A stretch of 64,000 nt of DNA, taken from Trichomonas vaginalis G3 (Eukaryota > Parabasalia > Trichomonadida > Trichomonadidae). This document shows positions 1 to 11,825 of the stretch, in pieces; the first letter of the stretch is position 1; each line of letters begins with the position of its first letter. Location: assembly GCF_026262505.1 (NCBI RefSeq), contig NC_067207.1:31030082-31094081 (forward strand), given 5' to 3'. The translations under genes and the position numbers were made by a program. Below the pieces are notes generated by a model. It made no database searches and was not told the origin of the DNA. It was given only the letters and a program-made list of their open reading frames with translations.

Positions 1-2811
1 TATTTGAGTTTTCTTAAATATTCATCCTTTCTCGGTTCATTGTCTGCAAAGTAAGTTTTTATGACATTTTGCAAACTTTCGTTTGCAAGGTCATGTACAA
101 TAGGTTCTCTTCCTTCTCTCTCCCTAACTTTCTTTCTAAACTCTTCACCAAATATACCATCTCTATGGTTCTGTGTAGTTCTTTGAGATAAATGTTCTAG
201 AACGTCAGGTGTTATATTTCCTTCAGCCATGTTCATTTCATACTGGTCCAAAATATCTGCATCTTTCATATCTTTCAATGGCATTAAAAGCCGCGCTGAA
301 AATACCAGCTATATCTGGTTCACCATTCACTTCCATTGCGTCTACAACTTCTTGGAATTTGGTTGTAAGTTTATGAACCACCTATCCGGATTAGCTTTAT
401 GACCCCATCTCATTGTAGTTCCATAGTCTGCAGAAACAAAAGTAGGTTTGTTTCCATATTGGTTAGGTTCTGAATGAACTTTAAACAATGTTTCATTTCT
501 ATATGTTTTGTTGAAATTTAACCTTTTATTTTCACCGAGTTCAGCCAAAGATTGAACGTTATATGGTCGTAAGTAAAAAGGATTGTTGTATTTGCGTACA
601 TTTTTTTCAGTACTTCCATTCTATGCTGAATATTTTCATCTGATGTTGGAGTCTTTTGTATGTCGGCGAACATTTTTCGATATTCTTCTACTATGTCAGC
701 CGAATTTTTCTTAGACTCTTGGAAAGATTCCATATTCTCCGCATACACTTGTTGAGGGTCAAGATTTTTCGGCTGTTCCAAATTTTCATCTAGTTCTGTG
801 AAGTTAGTTTCCAAAGGAGGGACTTGTTCGTTTCCTTCAGGCTCTTCTAGCTGTTGTTGCTGAACTATTTCTTCCATGTCTGGTTGTATCTGAACTTCTT
901 CCTGTTGAGTTTCTTGTACCTCATCTGCTGGCATTTCATATATTCCGAGACCGTTTTTAACAAGTTCCCTATCTAAGTCATCTGGACTCATAAACCTTTC
1001 TTCTTTCGTTCCGTCTCTATTTTTTACGCGTTTCATGAAGAGAGTTGAATTATCATTTAGCTCTGACACCAAATATCTCGGAGTAAATTCATTCATGTCA
1101 TTTGGATGATATGCTATTAAATCATATCCCTTAGCGAGCTTGTATTTTCCAGGTTTGAAATTATATCCCATTTGGTGCTGAGCCATAAAGCTAAATAGGT
1201 TCGGGTCAGTATTTCCTTCCTTGAACTTTCTAATAGCTTCTTTATATCTGTCACTAAAGTCAAGAGTATCTGGGTAACTATAATCTTTCTTAAGCATTTT
1301 TAAGAATTCTTGGTTTCCTTGTTCTCTACTTCTTTTATGTCCTTGCTCTGTTTGTGCTTGTTGTTGTGCAGGGTTTTGAACTGTTGGTTGTTGTGCTGGA
1401 TTTTGAACTGTTGGTTGTTGTGTTGGTTGTGGTGCTGGTTGTTGTTGTGGTGCTGGATTTTGAACTGTTGGTTGTTGTGTTGGTTTTGGTGCATGCCTGT
1501 GTCTGTGTCCATGTGACGATGTAAATGTTTTAGGTAGTCCTGGTGCAGGTGCTTCTCTTGGAGGGTTTGGTGGTATATAAGTTCCACTAGCTAGTATATA
1601 AGTTCCACCAGCTGGTATATAAGTTCCACCAGCTGGTATATAAGTTCCACCAGCTGGCACATATGTTCCATCTGCAGCATAATGTCCTACCTGACTTTTC
1701 GTTCTTAAGAAAGCATTTACTAGGTCTGTTTTGGTCTGTTGTAACTCTTTTTCTTGACTTTCCACAACAGTTGCTCTAACGGCGTCATAGGCACTTTGAA
1801 CTGCCTGTCTCGTTGCTGCATCTGTTATTTTCGTCATATTTTGTGCTACTTCTCTTAACTCTTTGTCGAAACCTTCAGACTTCAGTTTCTTTCCAGATGA
1901 GAAGTCGTTCACTAGTTTCACCTTACTATGAAGAGCTTCGAAGGCATTCTTAAAGTCGGCATTCATTAAAGCTTCATTTGAACTGTCTTCATCCGCTTGT
2001 ATTTTTGTCCTTATTGACCCTATAAGTTGGGCTGCTTTAGCGTTGGCTTGGGCATCTAACCAGTCATTATTAGCTTTTATATATTCTGCGCTTTTCATTG
2101 CCTTTTGCATGGCTGCGTCGTTATTTTTACTTTCTTGTGCTAAGTTTTCATACTGTACGGTTTGGTTTTGCAACTGTAAAAGTTTTTTGCCTTTACATTT
2201 GCTTCAACTTCTTTTTTATACTCATCGCTATCCATATATGTCTTCAGGGCTTTTTGTTTTATCTCTTCATCTTTCAGTACTTTATATTGAGTAGTATGGT
2301 TTTTCAAATTTATAACATCTTGTTCCATTTTTGCTACTTCTGCTGCTTTTTCTGACACTTTTTTCGCATATTCCTCTGTACTTAGTTCTTTCAGTTGTTC
2401 TTCTTTCTTCTTTTTCTCTACGTTTAACTCATTTAGTTTCTTTGTGTGTCTGTCATATTCTAGTTTCTTTTCGTTTTCACTTATTTGTTTCTGTATGTCT
2501 ATGTTTGACTTTTTGACATCTGTTATTTGATTTTTGAGTGAACTCAAATTCATTTGACTTTGAGGGTTATAAGCTGTTCCGTCTGCAGCTCCACCATAGC
2601 CTGCCATTTTCGCTAAAAGTGCCGCTCTTAAACCTCCACTCTGTGCACCAATAACTCTGTTTAAAAGCATAGGGTTGCTTGACATTTGTTGCAACATAGT
2701 GGGGTCATTCATCATTTGTTGTTGCAACTGTTGTTGTGGTGTCAGTTTTACTATTGGATGTTTCAATGCTCTCTTCCTCTTACGTATATTCTTACGTAGC
2801 TTACGTGGCAT
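1..2811 (-). pseudogene. Broken copy of the large coiled-coil, Gln/Pro-rich structural protein
   Basis: Near-identical to the intact 1092-codon gene at 31296-34574. It starts at the same ATG (2811), with the basic start MPRKLRKNIRKRKR, a coiled coil, a PAQQP-type low-complexity region and the acidic middle; the 3' end lies outside the window. Relative to the intact copy there are small indels near 2183 (missing base), 355-360, 285 and around 595, so it is read in at least three frames. Residues encoded at about 1570-1670 contain four copies of a GTYIPAG unit where element B has one or two. Function is unknown; a virion-associated role is inferred only from the capsid-gene neighbour in B. The indels could be true decay or sequencing error. 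Confidence 0.75.
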
Positions 2812-3016
2812 TTTAAGTGAAGTAAAAAACGGTTTTTGTAGTTTAAAACATGCGGCTGTCACTTTTTTGTTTGCATATCTCTTATATAGTGAAAAACGGT
2901 TTTGTCACTTTTACAAAACGGAGTTGTCTGTCACTTTTAAAAAACGGTTTTGGTTTTTATCACCGGCTGGTCGGCTGGGGTTCGGTCCTCCTCTTGGGTC
3001 TTGGGCAAAATTCTTA

Positions 3017-3133
3017 GGGCTAGAAGGGGCGCAGCCCCTGGAAGCCCTCCGAATATAAACTTCATTTATACTAAACATCTTCAGGGCTAGAGGGCGCAAC
3101 GCGCCTGGAAGCCCCACTACCTTTTTTTTTTTT
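3017..3133. repeat. Terminal inverted repeat tip of element A with two hairpin modules
   Basis: Module one at 3017-3047 has a GGGGC-GCA-GCCCC hairpin (3026-3038). Module two at 3084-3120 has GGCGC-AAC-GCGCC (3093-3105). Both sit between GGGCTAG and TGGAAGCCC, which themselves pair. Then follow ACTACC and a T tract ending at 3133. The intervening CGAATA...AAACTTCATTTATACTAAAC matches the ends of element B. Confidence 0.75.
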
Positions 3134-3865
3134 CAACCCTTTACGCGCCCTTTATTTTATTCTTATATTTATATTTTTTAGTTCACTTTTTAAATAATGA
3201 TCTTTAGATTGAACCAATAACGCGATTTTCCATATAAATCGCGATTTTTTAGAAAAATCGCGACCACAATAAAATCGCAATTCATTAAAAAACGCGATTT
3301 TAAAAAAGTCGCGATTTTTCTAAAAAATCGCGATTTATATATTTAAATCGTGATTTAAAAAAGTGGTTGCGGTTTTCCCTAATATTTTCTTTTATGAAAT
3401 TTTTTAGTAAAGGTTAGTAAAATGAGATCCAATATTAAATATCATTAATAATATTAGCTGTTTCTTATTATGTTAGTGACGTTTGTAATATATTTAATAA
3501 ATTGTTTGCAGATTGAACTAAATTGACTCCGAAATGTTGACTTATAAATTATTATAATGCTTTTTAATCACGCTTATATCTTAAATGAATGAGCGATTTA
3601 GTTTTGCACAAAAAAATATAATACGGTAAACATTGAATTTTTCAAACCGTTTTTTTCCCTATGAAAATTGATTCATAACCTGTTCCATTGAAAGATATAT
3701 TTTTTAAAAAATTTCAATGAAAAATATTTTAGAAGACAATATAATGAAGTATTTTATTCTACGTTTTGAATGATCATTCAAAATTGAATGCAATAAAATA
3801 TCCTATTCTAAGGATATTCAATATTATAAAATTTTAGATGCAATAGTTTATATCAATTACAATTA
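3134..3865. other. Non-coding host DNA; partial copy of the GP63 upstream region
   Basis: No coding sequence recognised. Bases 3225-3361 hold a cluster of palindromic AAATCGCGATTT-type words. From about 3435 to 3865 the sequence is a diverged copy of 5280-5825, the DNA upstream of the GP63 gene (shared landmark: TTGTTTGCAGRTTGAACTAA). This makes a third copy of that upstream block in the window. Confidence 0.7.
3225..3361. repeat. Cluster of ATCGCGAT palindromic repeats
   Basis: At least seven direct or inverted occurrences of AATCGCGATTT-like words lie in 137 bp, including a long near-perfect inverted pair around 3225-3260 and 3310-3350. The segment can fold into one long AT-rich hairpin. 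It is not part of any gene and is not repeated elsewhere in the window. Confidence 0.6.
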
Positions 3866-3869
3866 TTAA

Positions 3870-4913
3870 GGGTGCACCCGTATGTACGTTTATTTGAGAG
3901 GAGGAGGATTACCCTCTCAATTTTGAGGGATTCGTTAGTTTATTTTCTCGATGAATATGCAATAAAATTTGATTTTTACCTTATCAATATACTTCATATA
4001 ATATACACATGTTCATGTAAAAACTTTTTTTCCAAAATCCTCAGGAATTAAGGGATTTTTGAATTTTAAGAATTTTTTTCGAATTTTTTCGAAAAAAAAA
4101 ATATTTTCAGAACACCCTTAACGGCTAAGATTTAGGAACAATGTTAAGTATCAAAAAGAAAGGAGGTCTGATATAGACAACATATATCGTTGAAGGTTGA
4201 AAAAATCTCTAATATTTGAGCCCAAAATTTCAAATTTTAATTTTTTGAAAAAAGAGGCCACCCGTATGTACGTTTATTTGAGAGGAGGAGGATTATATTT
4301 TTGAAAGGGTGAAACATTATGAATATGTTAATTATATAATAATATGTATTATTATAAAAAAGAAAAAATAAAGCACGTTAAAATTTTTTCTTTCTTGATT
4401 TTTTACAAAATCTACTTAGAATTATGCAAAATATGACTAAATAATTATAAATTTCAAGTTAAATTTTAATTTTGATAAATAATTTAAATTTCAAAATATC
4501 AAGTTCAGTTCGACTATGTATGTAGTAATTCCTCAATAAAGTGCCAAAACCCTATTAAAATATATGAACATTTTCAACATTTTAATGTTTTTATTTAAAA
4601 ATTTGATGGAATATGAGCTTCAAACAATTATTATGTAAATAAAAATAACTAAATATATGCATTTATTCGTATTACAACCGTAGTAAGTCGATTCTTCCTT
4701 TCTTCTACTGAGTTTTGAATTTGATTTCGAATTGTAAAGAGATTCAAAGGGAAAATACTAGCGGATAAAAACTACCTCAATGAAAGGGTCATAATGGAGT
4801 CAAGTTGTATTTTTTGATATTTTTTGCTTTTCGAGCCTAAATAGGTAGCCAAGATAATGCCTAAAAATAAGGTTCTAAATTCTGAAGTTTACATGGTCCT
4901 CTCGTGTGCACCC
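3870..4913. mobile_element. TTAA-flanked non-autonomous DNA transposon (unclassified)
   Basis: The element is flanked on both sides by TTAA (3866-3869 and 4914-4917) and starts and ends with the inverted word GGGTGCAC...GTGCACCC. It interrupts the duplicated GP63-upstream block right after ATTACAATTATTAA, a junction that is uninterrupted at 5808-5824. A second copy of the 5' subterminal word CACCCGTATGTACG lies at about 4259, and AACACCCTTAA at about 4110 suggests a shorter nested relative. No transposase is present. TTAA duplications are typical of piggyBac and Kolobok superfamilies; assignment is open. Confidence 0.6.
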
Positions 4914-4917
4914 TTAA

Positions 4918-5895
4918 TGAACTTTAATCCTTTTGATATAAGAATATTAAAAACATTAATATAATTTCGATTTCGGAAATTAAATTTCCAAATTTTTTGT
5001 CGATTTCGGAAATAACAGGATCCCGCATCCAACACGCAACAACAAAACACAAAACACACTTTTTGGTTCTTTCATCGTTTTAATCATAATTTATGTAATA
5101 CATGATTTGGATAAATTTTACAAAAATAGAACCTATATTATATTCTTTTCAAAGATTCTTGCAAATCATCAAAAATAATTGATTTTTAAAAACGATCAAA
5201 TTATCCTTTCATTATTTTAAACTTAAATTAGTTTTTATGATTGACTAAAGCAATCATATTTATTTTAACCCTAATTCATATCATTAGCTGTTCTTTATTG
5301 TGCTAGTGATATTTGTAATATATTTACTAAATTGTTTGCAGGTTGAACTAAATTGACTCCGAAATGCTGACTTATAAATGATTATAATGCCTTTTAATTA
5401 AGCTTATATCTTAAATGAATGAGCGACTTCGTTTTGCGCAAAAAAATATAATACTGTAAACATTGAATTTTTCAAACCGTTTTCCCCTATGAAAATCTTT
5501 TCAAATTCTTTTTCAATGAAAAATATTTTATAAGCCAATATAATCACGTATTTTTCCATCATATGTTAGAGATTGAGACGAGATCTCAATTTTCAATGTT
5601 GGAGATTGAGATTTCTTCAATGCTTGATTTGATTTGAAAAATTTAATCATAAACAAAGATTAAAGACATATAATTTTTCAAGCTATACTCAAAATTGAAT
5701 CAAAGAGTTGTTGTATGTTTTGAATGATCATTCAAAATTGAATGCAATAAAATATCCTATTCTAAGGATATTCAATATTATAAAATTTTAGATGCAATAG
5801 TTTATATCAATTACAATTATTAAATGAGATGCTACAAAATATATATTTTTCAATGTGATCCATTTTATATTTAATTTTTTAAATAGCTATTGAAA
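4918..5895. other. Non-coding region upstream of GP63
   Basis: AT-rich, with no reading frame I can support. Bases 5265-5895 form the outer part of an inverted duplication whose other arm is 10845-11288 plus 12822-12889. A GAGATCTCAATTTTCAATGTTGGAGATTGAGATTTC-like inverted segment near 5576-5612 is present here but absent from the other arm. Confidence 0.6.
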
Positions 5896-5900
5896 TCATA
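5896..5900 (+). promoter_or_regulatory. Trichomonad initiator (Inr) element TCATA
   Basis: TCATA matches the T. vaginalis Inr consensus TCA(+1)Py(A/T). With transcription from the A at 5898 the 5' leader before the ATG at 5903 is only about five bases, within the known range for this organism. The same word is conserved in the inverted GP63 copy (near 10847). Confidence 0.65.
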
Positions 5901-5902
5901 AA

Positions 5903-8011
5903 ATGATATTGTCTCTACTCCTCGTTGCTCAGCTAGATGTGCATACATGCAATCATGATCTTGAAATGGGTAACATAACAAGAGAACTTCAAGGACCTCA
6001 ATCATATCGCAGCCTTAAAAATACCGAATGGAAAAACATCAGAATTAAGGTAGATTATAATTATATTGATAATAGAAAAGATGATGCGCGAACATGTACA
6101 TGGGTTGGACAAATCGTAACATTCCAAGGCGTAAGATACACTTGTAAGAGGGAGCATATTTTGACATATTCAAAAATTTTGGCTATTAAAGGAACACTTA
6201 ATAATGTCAAATCATATTTAGAGAGACTTCTTACAGTAATTCCATTCAATTATAATATTGATTATGTGGACTTTCGTAGCCCTTATGGATACGAGACGAA
6301 TTTTGGCAAACAAAGCGCATACGGTGCCGATATAGTACTTGCAGTACTTTCAAGACCGAGACAGGATAATGATGCTACTCTCGCATCAGCTGCTGGATTA
6401 GCAGAAGAGAGAACATATCACAGACCAATATTTGGTGTCGTTTTCTTAAATCCAATGGCAGTTCCTGATACAGCACAAGATGAAAACACAAAGGATTCAA
6501 GATTCTTTTATACTTGCGTTCACGAAATTTTCCATGCTTTGGGTATTTCTCCATCAGATTTCCGAAACTATCATCCACATGATTCCATAACTCCACATTC
6601 ACAAATAAAATGCAGTTTCAGAAAGTATGGAAGAGACTTTTCGTTCTTAGTAACACCATACGCTCATAAATTTGCAGTGAAGCGCTTTGGAGTAGAAGTT
6701 TTCGTAGGAGACGATGGAACTTGCCCATCTGGATTAGAAATCGAAAATGATGGCGGTCAAGGAACAGCAGGAAGTCATTTAGAAGCAAGATCTTACATGT
6801 CAGATTTGATGGTTGGCATGACAATTCAAACAGAATCTGGACCATTTGCTAGATTGACTGACGCTGTCCTTGCAATTCTTTTAGACACAGGTAACTACAA
6901 AGTTAACTGGAGAATGGGACAACCATTAGTATGGGGCCACCCAGAATCAATTGATGGAAAACCAATTCCAAACTTTGCAATTGGTCCTCCACAAAATGTT
7001 TTCCCTAAGCACTACATGAGAGACTTCTCAGTACAGGAAGATTGGTATTCAAGCTTTGATTTCAAATTCTCCGGACCGTTTTCTGGACCTGCACATATTA
7101 GAGCAAGTTATAGCGAAAAACAATTTTATGATCCAAAAGGCATTGGAGTTGGTACAACACAAGTTTATGATTTCATTCCATTTTATTTCCCAAATTATGT
7201 TTGTCCTAAGGGACAGGCTATCCTTCCATCAACAATGCCATATAATTACCACAAATGCGGCGAATATTCATGCGACGGATATAAATCGTTCACAATTCAA
7301 GTCAACAAAGATAACATTGGAAGACAATGGGAAAGCGTCACATGCACAAAAGAAAACGCAACTAAGGAATTTTCTTTGCCATTAGGTTACTATCCCAGGA
7401 AAGTTTCTTGTGTTGATCCTGAAAGATTCTGCAGATCTGTGAAACTGAACGAGATGAAGTTTGTTGTTGACCCATTCGACCCTAACTCAAAGCAACTGAG
7501 CAGTGATTCTCCAACACCAACAGCACCAGAATCAGGAGGAAATGAAAATCCATCAAGGCCAGGAATAAATGAAAACCCATCAGAATCCGGAGGAAATGAA
7601 AACCCATCAAGGCCAGGAATAAATGAAAACCCATCAGAATCCGGAGGAAATGAAAACCCATCAAGGCCAGGAATAAATGAAAACCCATCAGAATCCGGAG
7701 GAAATGAAAACCCATCAAGGCCAGGAATAAATGAAAACCCATCAGAATCCGGAGGAAATGAAAACCCATCAAGACCAGGAGGAAATGGTGATCAATCAGA
7801 ATCTAAGAATGATGAAAAAGGAGGTTCTGCTGAGAGTTCCAAGGAAAAAGAAGATCAGCAGAAAAAGAGCAAATTGATAATAATCGTAGTTTGTGCCGTA
7901 GTTGCAGCTTTAATAGTGATAGCAGTTATTGCAGTTATTGTTGTTTATTCTGTTAAAAAAGCTAAAGAAAACGGCCAGAACCAAGATCCTGATGCAGACT
8001 TAATGGTTTAG
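5903..8011 (+). CDS. GP63-like (leishmanolysin family, M8) surface metalloprotease
   Basis: 702 aa, intact. It has a short hydrophobic start (MILSLLLVAQ) consistent with a signal peptide. The zinc site HEIFH is at residues 207-211, the third histidine at H292 (GSHLEARS), and the DLMVG Met-turn at about 301-305, the HEXXHxxG...H...M order of M8 peptidases. A cysteine-rich part follows, then an 18-residue tandem repeat (GGNENPSRPGINENPSES, about five copies), a transmembrane segment at roughly 656-683 and a short basic tail with DPDAD. It should be a type I membrane protease with its active domain outside the cell. The Inr word sits directly before the start. A broken, nearly identical copy lies tail to tail at 8961-10844. 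Confidence 0.93.
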   Translation: MILSLLLVAQLDVHTCNHDLEMGNITRELQGPQSYRSLKNTEWKNIRIKVDYNYIDNRKDDARTCTWVGQIVTFQGVRYTCKREHILTYSKILAIKGTLNNVKSYLERLLTVIPFNYNIDYVDFRSPYGYETNFGKQSAYGADIVLAVLSRPRQDNDATLASAAGLAEERTYHRPIFGVVFLNPMAVPDTAQDENTKDSRFFYTCVHEIFHALGISPSDFRNYHPHDSITPHSQIKCSFRKYGRDFSFLVTPYAHKFAVKRFGVEVFVGDDGTCPSGLEIENDGGQGTAGSHLEARSYMSDLMVGMTIQTESGPFARLTDAVLAILLDTGNYKVNWRMGQPLVWGHPESIDGKPIPNFAIGPPQNVFPKHYMRDFSVQEDWYSSFDFKFSGPFSGPAHIRASYSEKQFYDPKGIGVGTTQVYDFIPFYFPNYVCPKGQAILPSTMPYNYHKCGEYSCDGYKSFTIQVNKDNIGRQWESVTCTKENATKEFSLPLGYYPRKVSCVDPERFCRSVKLNEMKFVVDPFDPNSKQLSSDSPTPTAPESGGNENPSRPGINENPSESGGNENPSRPGINENPSESGGNENPSRPGINENPSESGGNENPSRPGINENPSESGGNENPSRPGGNGDQSESKNDEKGGSAESSKEKEDQQKKSKLIIIVVCAVVAALIVIAVIAVIVVYSVKKAKENGQNQDPDADLMV
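7535..7794 (+). repeat. 54-bp in-frame tandem repeat in the GP63 stalk
   Basis: Nearly identical 54-bp units begin at 7535, 7589, 7643, 7697 and 7751, encoding GGNENPSRPGINENPSES. They sit between the protease domain and the membrane anchor, so they lengthen the stalk. The second GP63 copy lacks them. Confidence 0.9.
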
Positions 8012-8960
8012 AAAGAAAATAAATTTCTTTTTTTATTTTCTTTAATTATTTTTTTTCACTAACAACTTTATCGTATGAAATTTTAATATTCTTACCCAAA
8101 TATATCAAAATTTGATAAACATTAATAACATTATGTGGAAATGTGTCTTGAAAATGTTGCGATACTTGAAGATTTGCAAAATTTCTAATAAAACATGGGA
8201 TAGGTTCTAATATAAGATAAAGATGACTGAACCTCAGCAAATTATTCAAACAAAGATAAGAAGCCGCCTTTATGTGAGTAGAATTTCGATCTTAATAACA
8301 AAATAATCGGTTAAATCATGGTAGAAATATGATTTAGGTAAGGAGAATCCTTTAAAGTTTATTTTAAAGATCTTGATTTTTTTTTTCAATATATATATCA
8401 CTTCTCATGAATATGATGAATTTCTTTTTGTTGCTCTCCATGATTACTCTGTAAAATGTATTTCCTAATCTAACTTGATATTCTTTATAAAACAGGAAGC
8501 ATAAATTAAGTTCAGCATTGGCAAATTATAAATATGGTATTTCATAGTAAATACTTTATTTTTAAAATTATTTTGGTATAATAAAGAGTTGTAATCATCC
8601 TGAAAATAAGGTGTAATTAATTCTTGTTATTTTTGTTAATTAGATCGCAAACATTATTTTTTCATATTGTGTAAAATCGTTTAGATTATTTTTTACTAAT
8701 TAATAGATCATCGGAGTTTCTAACCTATCGATCTAAAGAGTTCTAACAGGTTATTTAGATCAATCTAAAAAAACAGAATAAAATAATAGTCGATCGCACA
8801 TTTTTATATATAATTACTGTGAAGAATAAAATAATTGATATTGATGATTTCTTATGAGTTCTAGTTAGAAAAAGGATAATGATTTTTGGTGTAGATTTTA
8901 GAAAATGTTTGTGTAAAAAAAAATTAAAAAAGAAAATAAAAAAAGAAATTTATTTTCTTT
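8012..8960. other. Spacer between convergent GP63 copies
   Basis: The two edges (8012-8040 and 8925-8960) are inverted copies of the GP63 3' flank (AAGAAATTTATTTTCTTTC). The roughly 880 bp between them is AT-rich, unique in the window and without a supportable gene. Confidence 0.65.
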
Positions 8961-10844
8961 CTAAATCGATAAATTTGCATCAGGTTCTTCGTTCTGCGCG
9001 TTTTCTTTTGCTTTCTTAGCTGAATATACAGCGAAAGCAACAATCACTGCAATCACAATTAAAGCTGCGGCTGCGGAGCAAGTTGAGATGATTATAATCT
9101 TTTTCGCATTCTGTTTTGCTTCTCTTCCCTTCGAATTTCCACCTGAACTTTCTTTTCCATCGCCTCCAGATTCTGGTTGATCGTCATTTCTTCCATATAT
9201 AGTTGGATTTTCATATCCTCCTGATTCTGGTGCTGTTGGTGTTGGAGAATCACTGCTCAGTTGCTTTGAGTTAGGGTCGAATGGGTCAACAACAAACTTC
9301 ATCTCGTTCAGTTTCACAGATCTGCAGAATCTTTCAGGATCAACACAAGAAACTTTCCTGGGATAGTAACCTAATGGCAAAGAAAATTCCTTAGTTGCGT
9401 TTTCTTTTGTGCATGTGACGCTTTCCCATTGTCTTCCAATGTTATCTTTGTTGACTTGAATTGTGAACGATTTATATCCGTCGCATGTATATGTACCGCA
9501 TTTGTGGTAATATATGCATTGTTGATGGAAGAATAGCCTGTCCCTTAGGACAAACATAATTTGGGAAATAAAATGGAATGAAATCATAAACTTGTGTTGT
9601 ACCAACTCCAATGCCTTTTGGATCATAAAATTGTTTTTCGCTATAACTTGCTCTAATATGTGCAGGTCCAGAAAACGGTCCGGAGAATTTGAAATCAAAG
9701 CTTGAATACCAATCTTCTTGTACTGAGAAGTCTCTCATGTAGTGCTTAGGGAAAACATTTTGTGGAGGACCAATTGCAAAGTTTGGAATTGGTTTTCCAT
9801 CAATTGATTCTGGGTGGCCCCATACTAATGGTTGTCCCATTCTCCAGTTAACTTTGTAGTTACCTGTATCCATAAAAGAATGCAAGAACAGCATCAGTCA
9901 ACTGGAAATGGTCCAGATTTGTTTGAATTGTCATGCCAACCATCAAATCTGACATGTAAGATCTTGCTTCTAAATGACTTCCTGCTGTTCCTTGACCGCC
10001 ATCATTTTCGATTTCTAATCCAGATGGGCAAGTTCCATGTCTCCTACGAAAACTTCTACTCCAAAGCGCTTCACTGCAAATTTATGAGCGTATGGTGTTA
10101 CTAAGAACGAAAAGTCTCTTCCATACTTTCTGAAACTGCATTATTTGTGAATGTGGAGTTATGGAATCATGTGGATGATAGTGTCGGAAATCTGATGAGA
10201 AATACCCAAAGCATGGAAAATTTCGTGAACGCAAGTATAAAAGAATCTTGAATCTTTGAGTTTTCATCTTGTGCTGTATCAGGAACTGCCATTGGATTTA
10301 AGAAAACGACACCAAATATTGGTCTGTGATATGTTCTCTCTTCTGCTAATCCAGCAGCTGATGCGAGAGTAGCATCATTATCCTGTCTCGGTCTTGAAAG
10401 TACTGCAAGTACTATATCGGCACCGTATGCGCTTTGTTTGCCAAAATTCGTCTCGTATCCATAAGGGCTACGAAAGTCCACATAATCAATATTATAATTG
10501 AATGGAATTACTGTAAGAAGTCTCTCTAAATATGATTTGACATTATTAAGTGTTCCTTTAATAGCCAAAATTTTTGAATATGTCAAAATATGCTCCCTCT
10601 TACAAGTGTATCTTACGCCTTGGAATGTTACGATTTGTCCAACCCATGTACATGTTCGCGCATCATCTTTTCTATTATCAATATAATTATAATCTACCTT
10701 AATTCTGATGTTTTTCCATTCGGTATTTTTAAGGCTGCGATATGATTGAGGTCCTTGAAGTTCTCTTGTTATGTTACCCATTTCAAGATCATGATTGCAT
10801 GTATGCACATCTAGCTGAGCAACGAGGAGTAGAGACAATATCAT
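8961..10844 (-). pseudogene. Broken GP63-like metalloprotease copy
   Basis: Inverted copy of 5903-8011. The first 200 or so codons (10844 downward) and much of the body are almost identical in DNA. Small indels near 10250 (just before the HEIFH region), 10160-10185, 10045, 9880-9940 and 9505 throw it into several frames. The zinc-site region is therefore not read in one frame with the signal peptide. The C-terminus differs: the 18-residue repeats are missing and the segment before the membrane anchor reads YGRNDDQPESGG. The anchor and tail are diverged but of the same design (KKAKENAQNEEPDANLSI). This fits a recent inverted duplication with a divergent stalk, then decay. Confidence 0.85.
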
Positions 10845-11485
10845 TTTATGATTTCAATAGCTATTTAAAAAATTAAATATAAAATGGATCACATTGAAAA
10901 ATATATATTTTGTAGCATCTCATTTAATAATTGTAATTGATATAAACTATTGCATCTAAAATTTTATAATATTGAATATCCTTAGAATAGGATATTTTAT
11001 TGCATTCAATTTTGAATGATCATTCAAAGCATATAACAAAATACGTGATTATATTGGCTTATAAAATATTTTTCATTGAAAAACTTTAAAAATATTTTTC
11101 ATTGAAAAAGAATTTGAAAAGATTTTCATAGGGGAAAACGGTTTGAAAAATTCAATGTTTACAGTATTATATTTTTTTGCGCAAAACGAAGTCGCTCATT
11201 CATTTAAGATATAAGCTTAATTAAAAGGCATTATAATCATTTATAAGTCAGCATTTCGGAGTCAATTTAGTTCAACCTGCAAACAATTGAGGGGGGCACA
11301 AACTTGCCCAGTGAGGTGAAGTGAAAAGTGACAGGTTTACATGTCAGAAATGTAAAGTGTCAGATTTGAAACAAAAAATGGATTAATTTATTATTATATG
11401 ATAGAGAGATTTGGTAAGTTACTATCAAATTTGTAAGTAAGGGAAAAAAAAGTAAGAAAGAAAAAAAATTTTTTAAAAATAAAAA

Positions 11486-11690
11486 GCCACTCGCTTCGCT
11501 CGCGGTTGACAAAAAGAACAAATTCGAAAAAAGATTGTATGAAATTACGAAACTAAGCCACTCGCTTCGCTCGCGGCTTAAGAAAAGAACAGATTCGAAA
11601 AAAGATTGTATGAAATTACGAAACTAAGATGCGAGCGAAGCGAGTGGCTTAAGAAAAGAACAGATTCGAAAAAAGATTGTATGAAATTTT
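11486..11690. repeat. Three ~72-bp repeats with an inverted GC-rich core
   Basis: The unit AAAAGAACAGATTCGAAAAA-AGATTGTATGAAATT is repeated three times, separated by GCCACTCGCTTCGCTCGCGG. In the third copy this core is inverted (GCGAGCGAAGCGAGTGGC). The core can itself form a hairpin (CGAGCGAAGCG). Located inside the Mutator-like insertion. Confidence 0.75.
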
Positions 11691-11825
11691 AATTCTTTAT
11701 TTTTTAGGATTGTTAGCTTTGTAAGATTGCTTTCTCACAAGAGAAAACAAGTATAAGGTTTAAGCTGTATGTATTAAAGTTATAAATATTTGATTTTAAA
11801 AAAAATCAAGATTTTAAACTTTAAA

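Larger units (their letters stand above)
1..3133. mobile_element. Element A: right end of a Maverick-like element (truncated by window)
   Basis: Sequence 1-2811 is a close copy of 31784-34574 of element B. The right end carries the same terminal structure: GGGCTAG, a GC hairpin, CTGGAAGCCCCACTACC, then a T tract ending at 3133. The element therefore lies to the left and only its right end is visible. The stretch between gene and tip is about 240 bp, against about 940 bp in B, because B has gained tandem repeats there. The hairpin module occurs twice near this tip (3017-3047 and 3084-3120), suggesting a nested or duplicated end. Confidence 0.8.

Noticed and set aside
1310..1516. Open frames rich in Leu/Cys/Trp opposite the large coiled-coil gene (also 33093-33349)
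   Set aside because: They are antisense readings of the Gln/Pro repeat tract and have no independent support.
7482..7772. Minus-strand repeat protein MGFHFLRIL...
   Set aside because: Antisense of the 54-bp GP63 stalk repeat; the 54-bp period keeps it open without stops.
10498..10686. Plus-strand frame identical to one at 6061-6249 on the minus strand
   Set aside because: Both are antisense shadows of the duplicated GP63 coding region.
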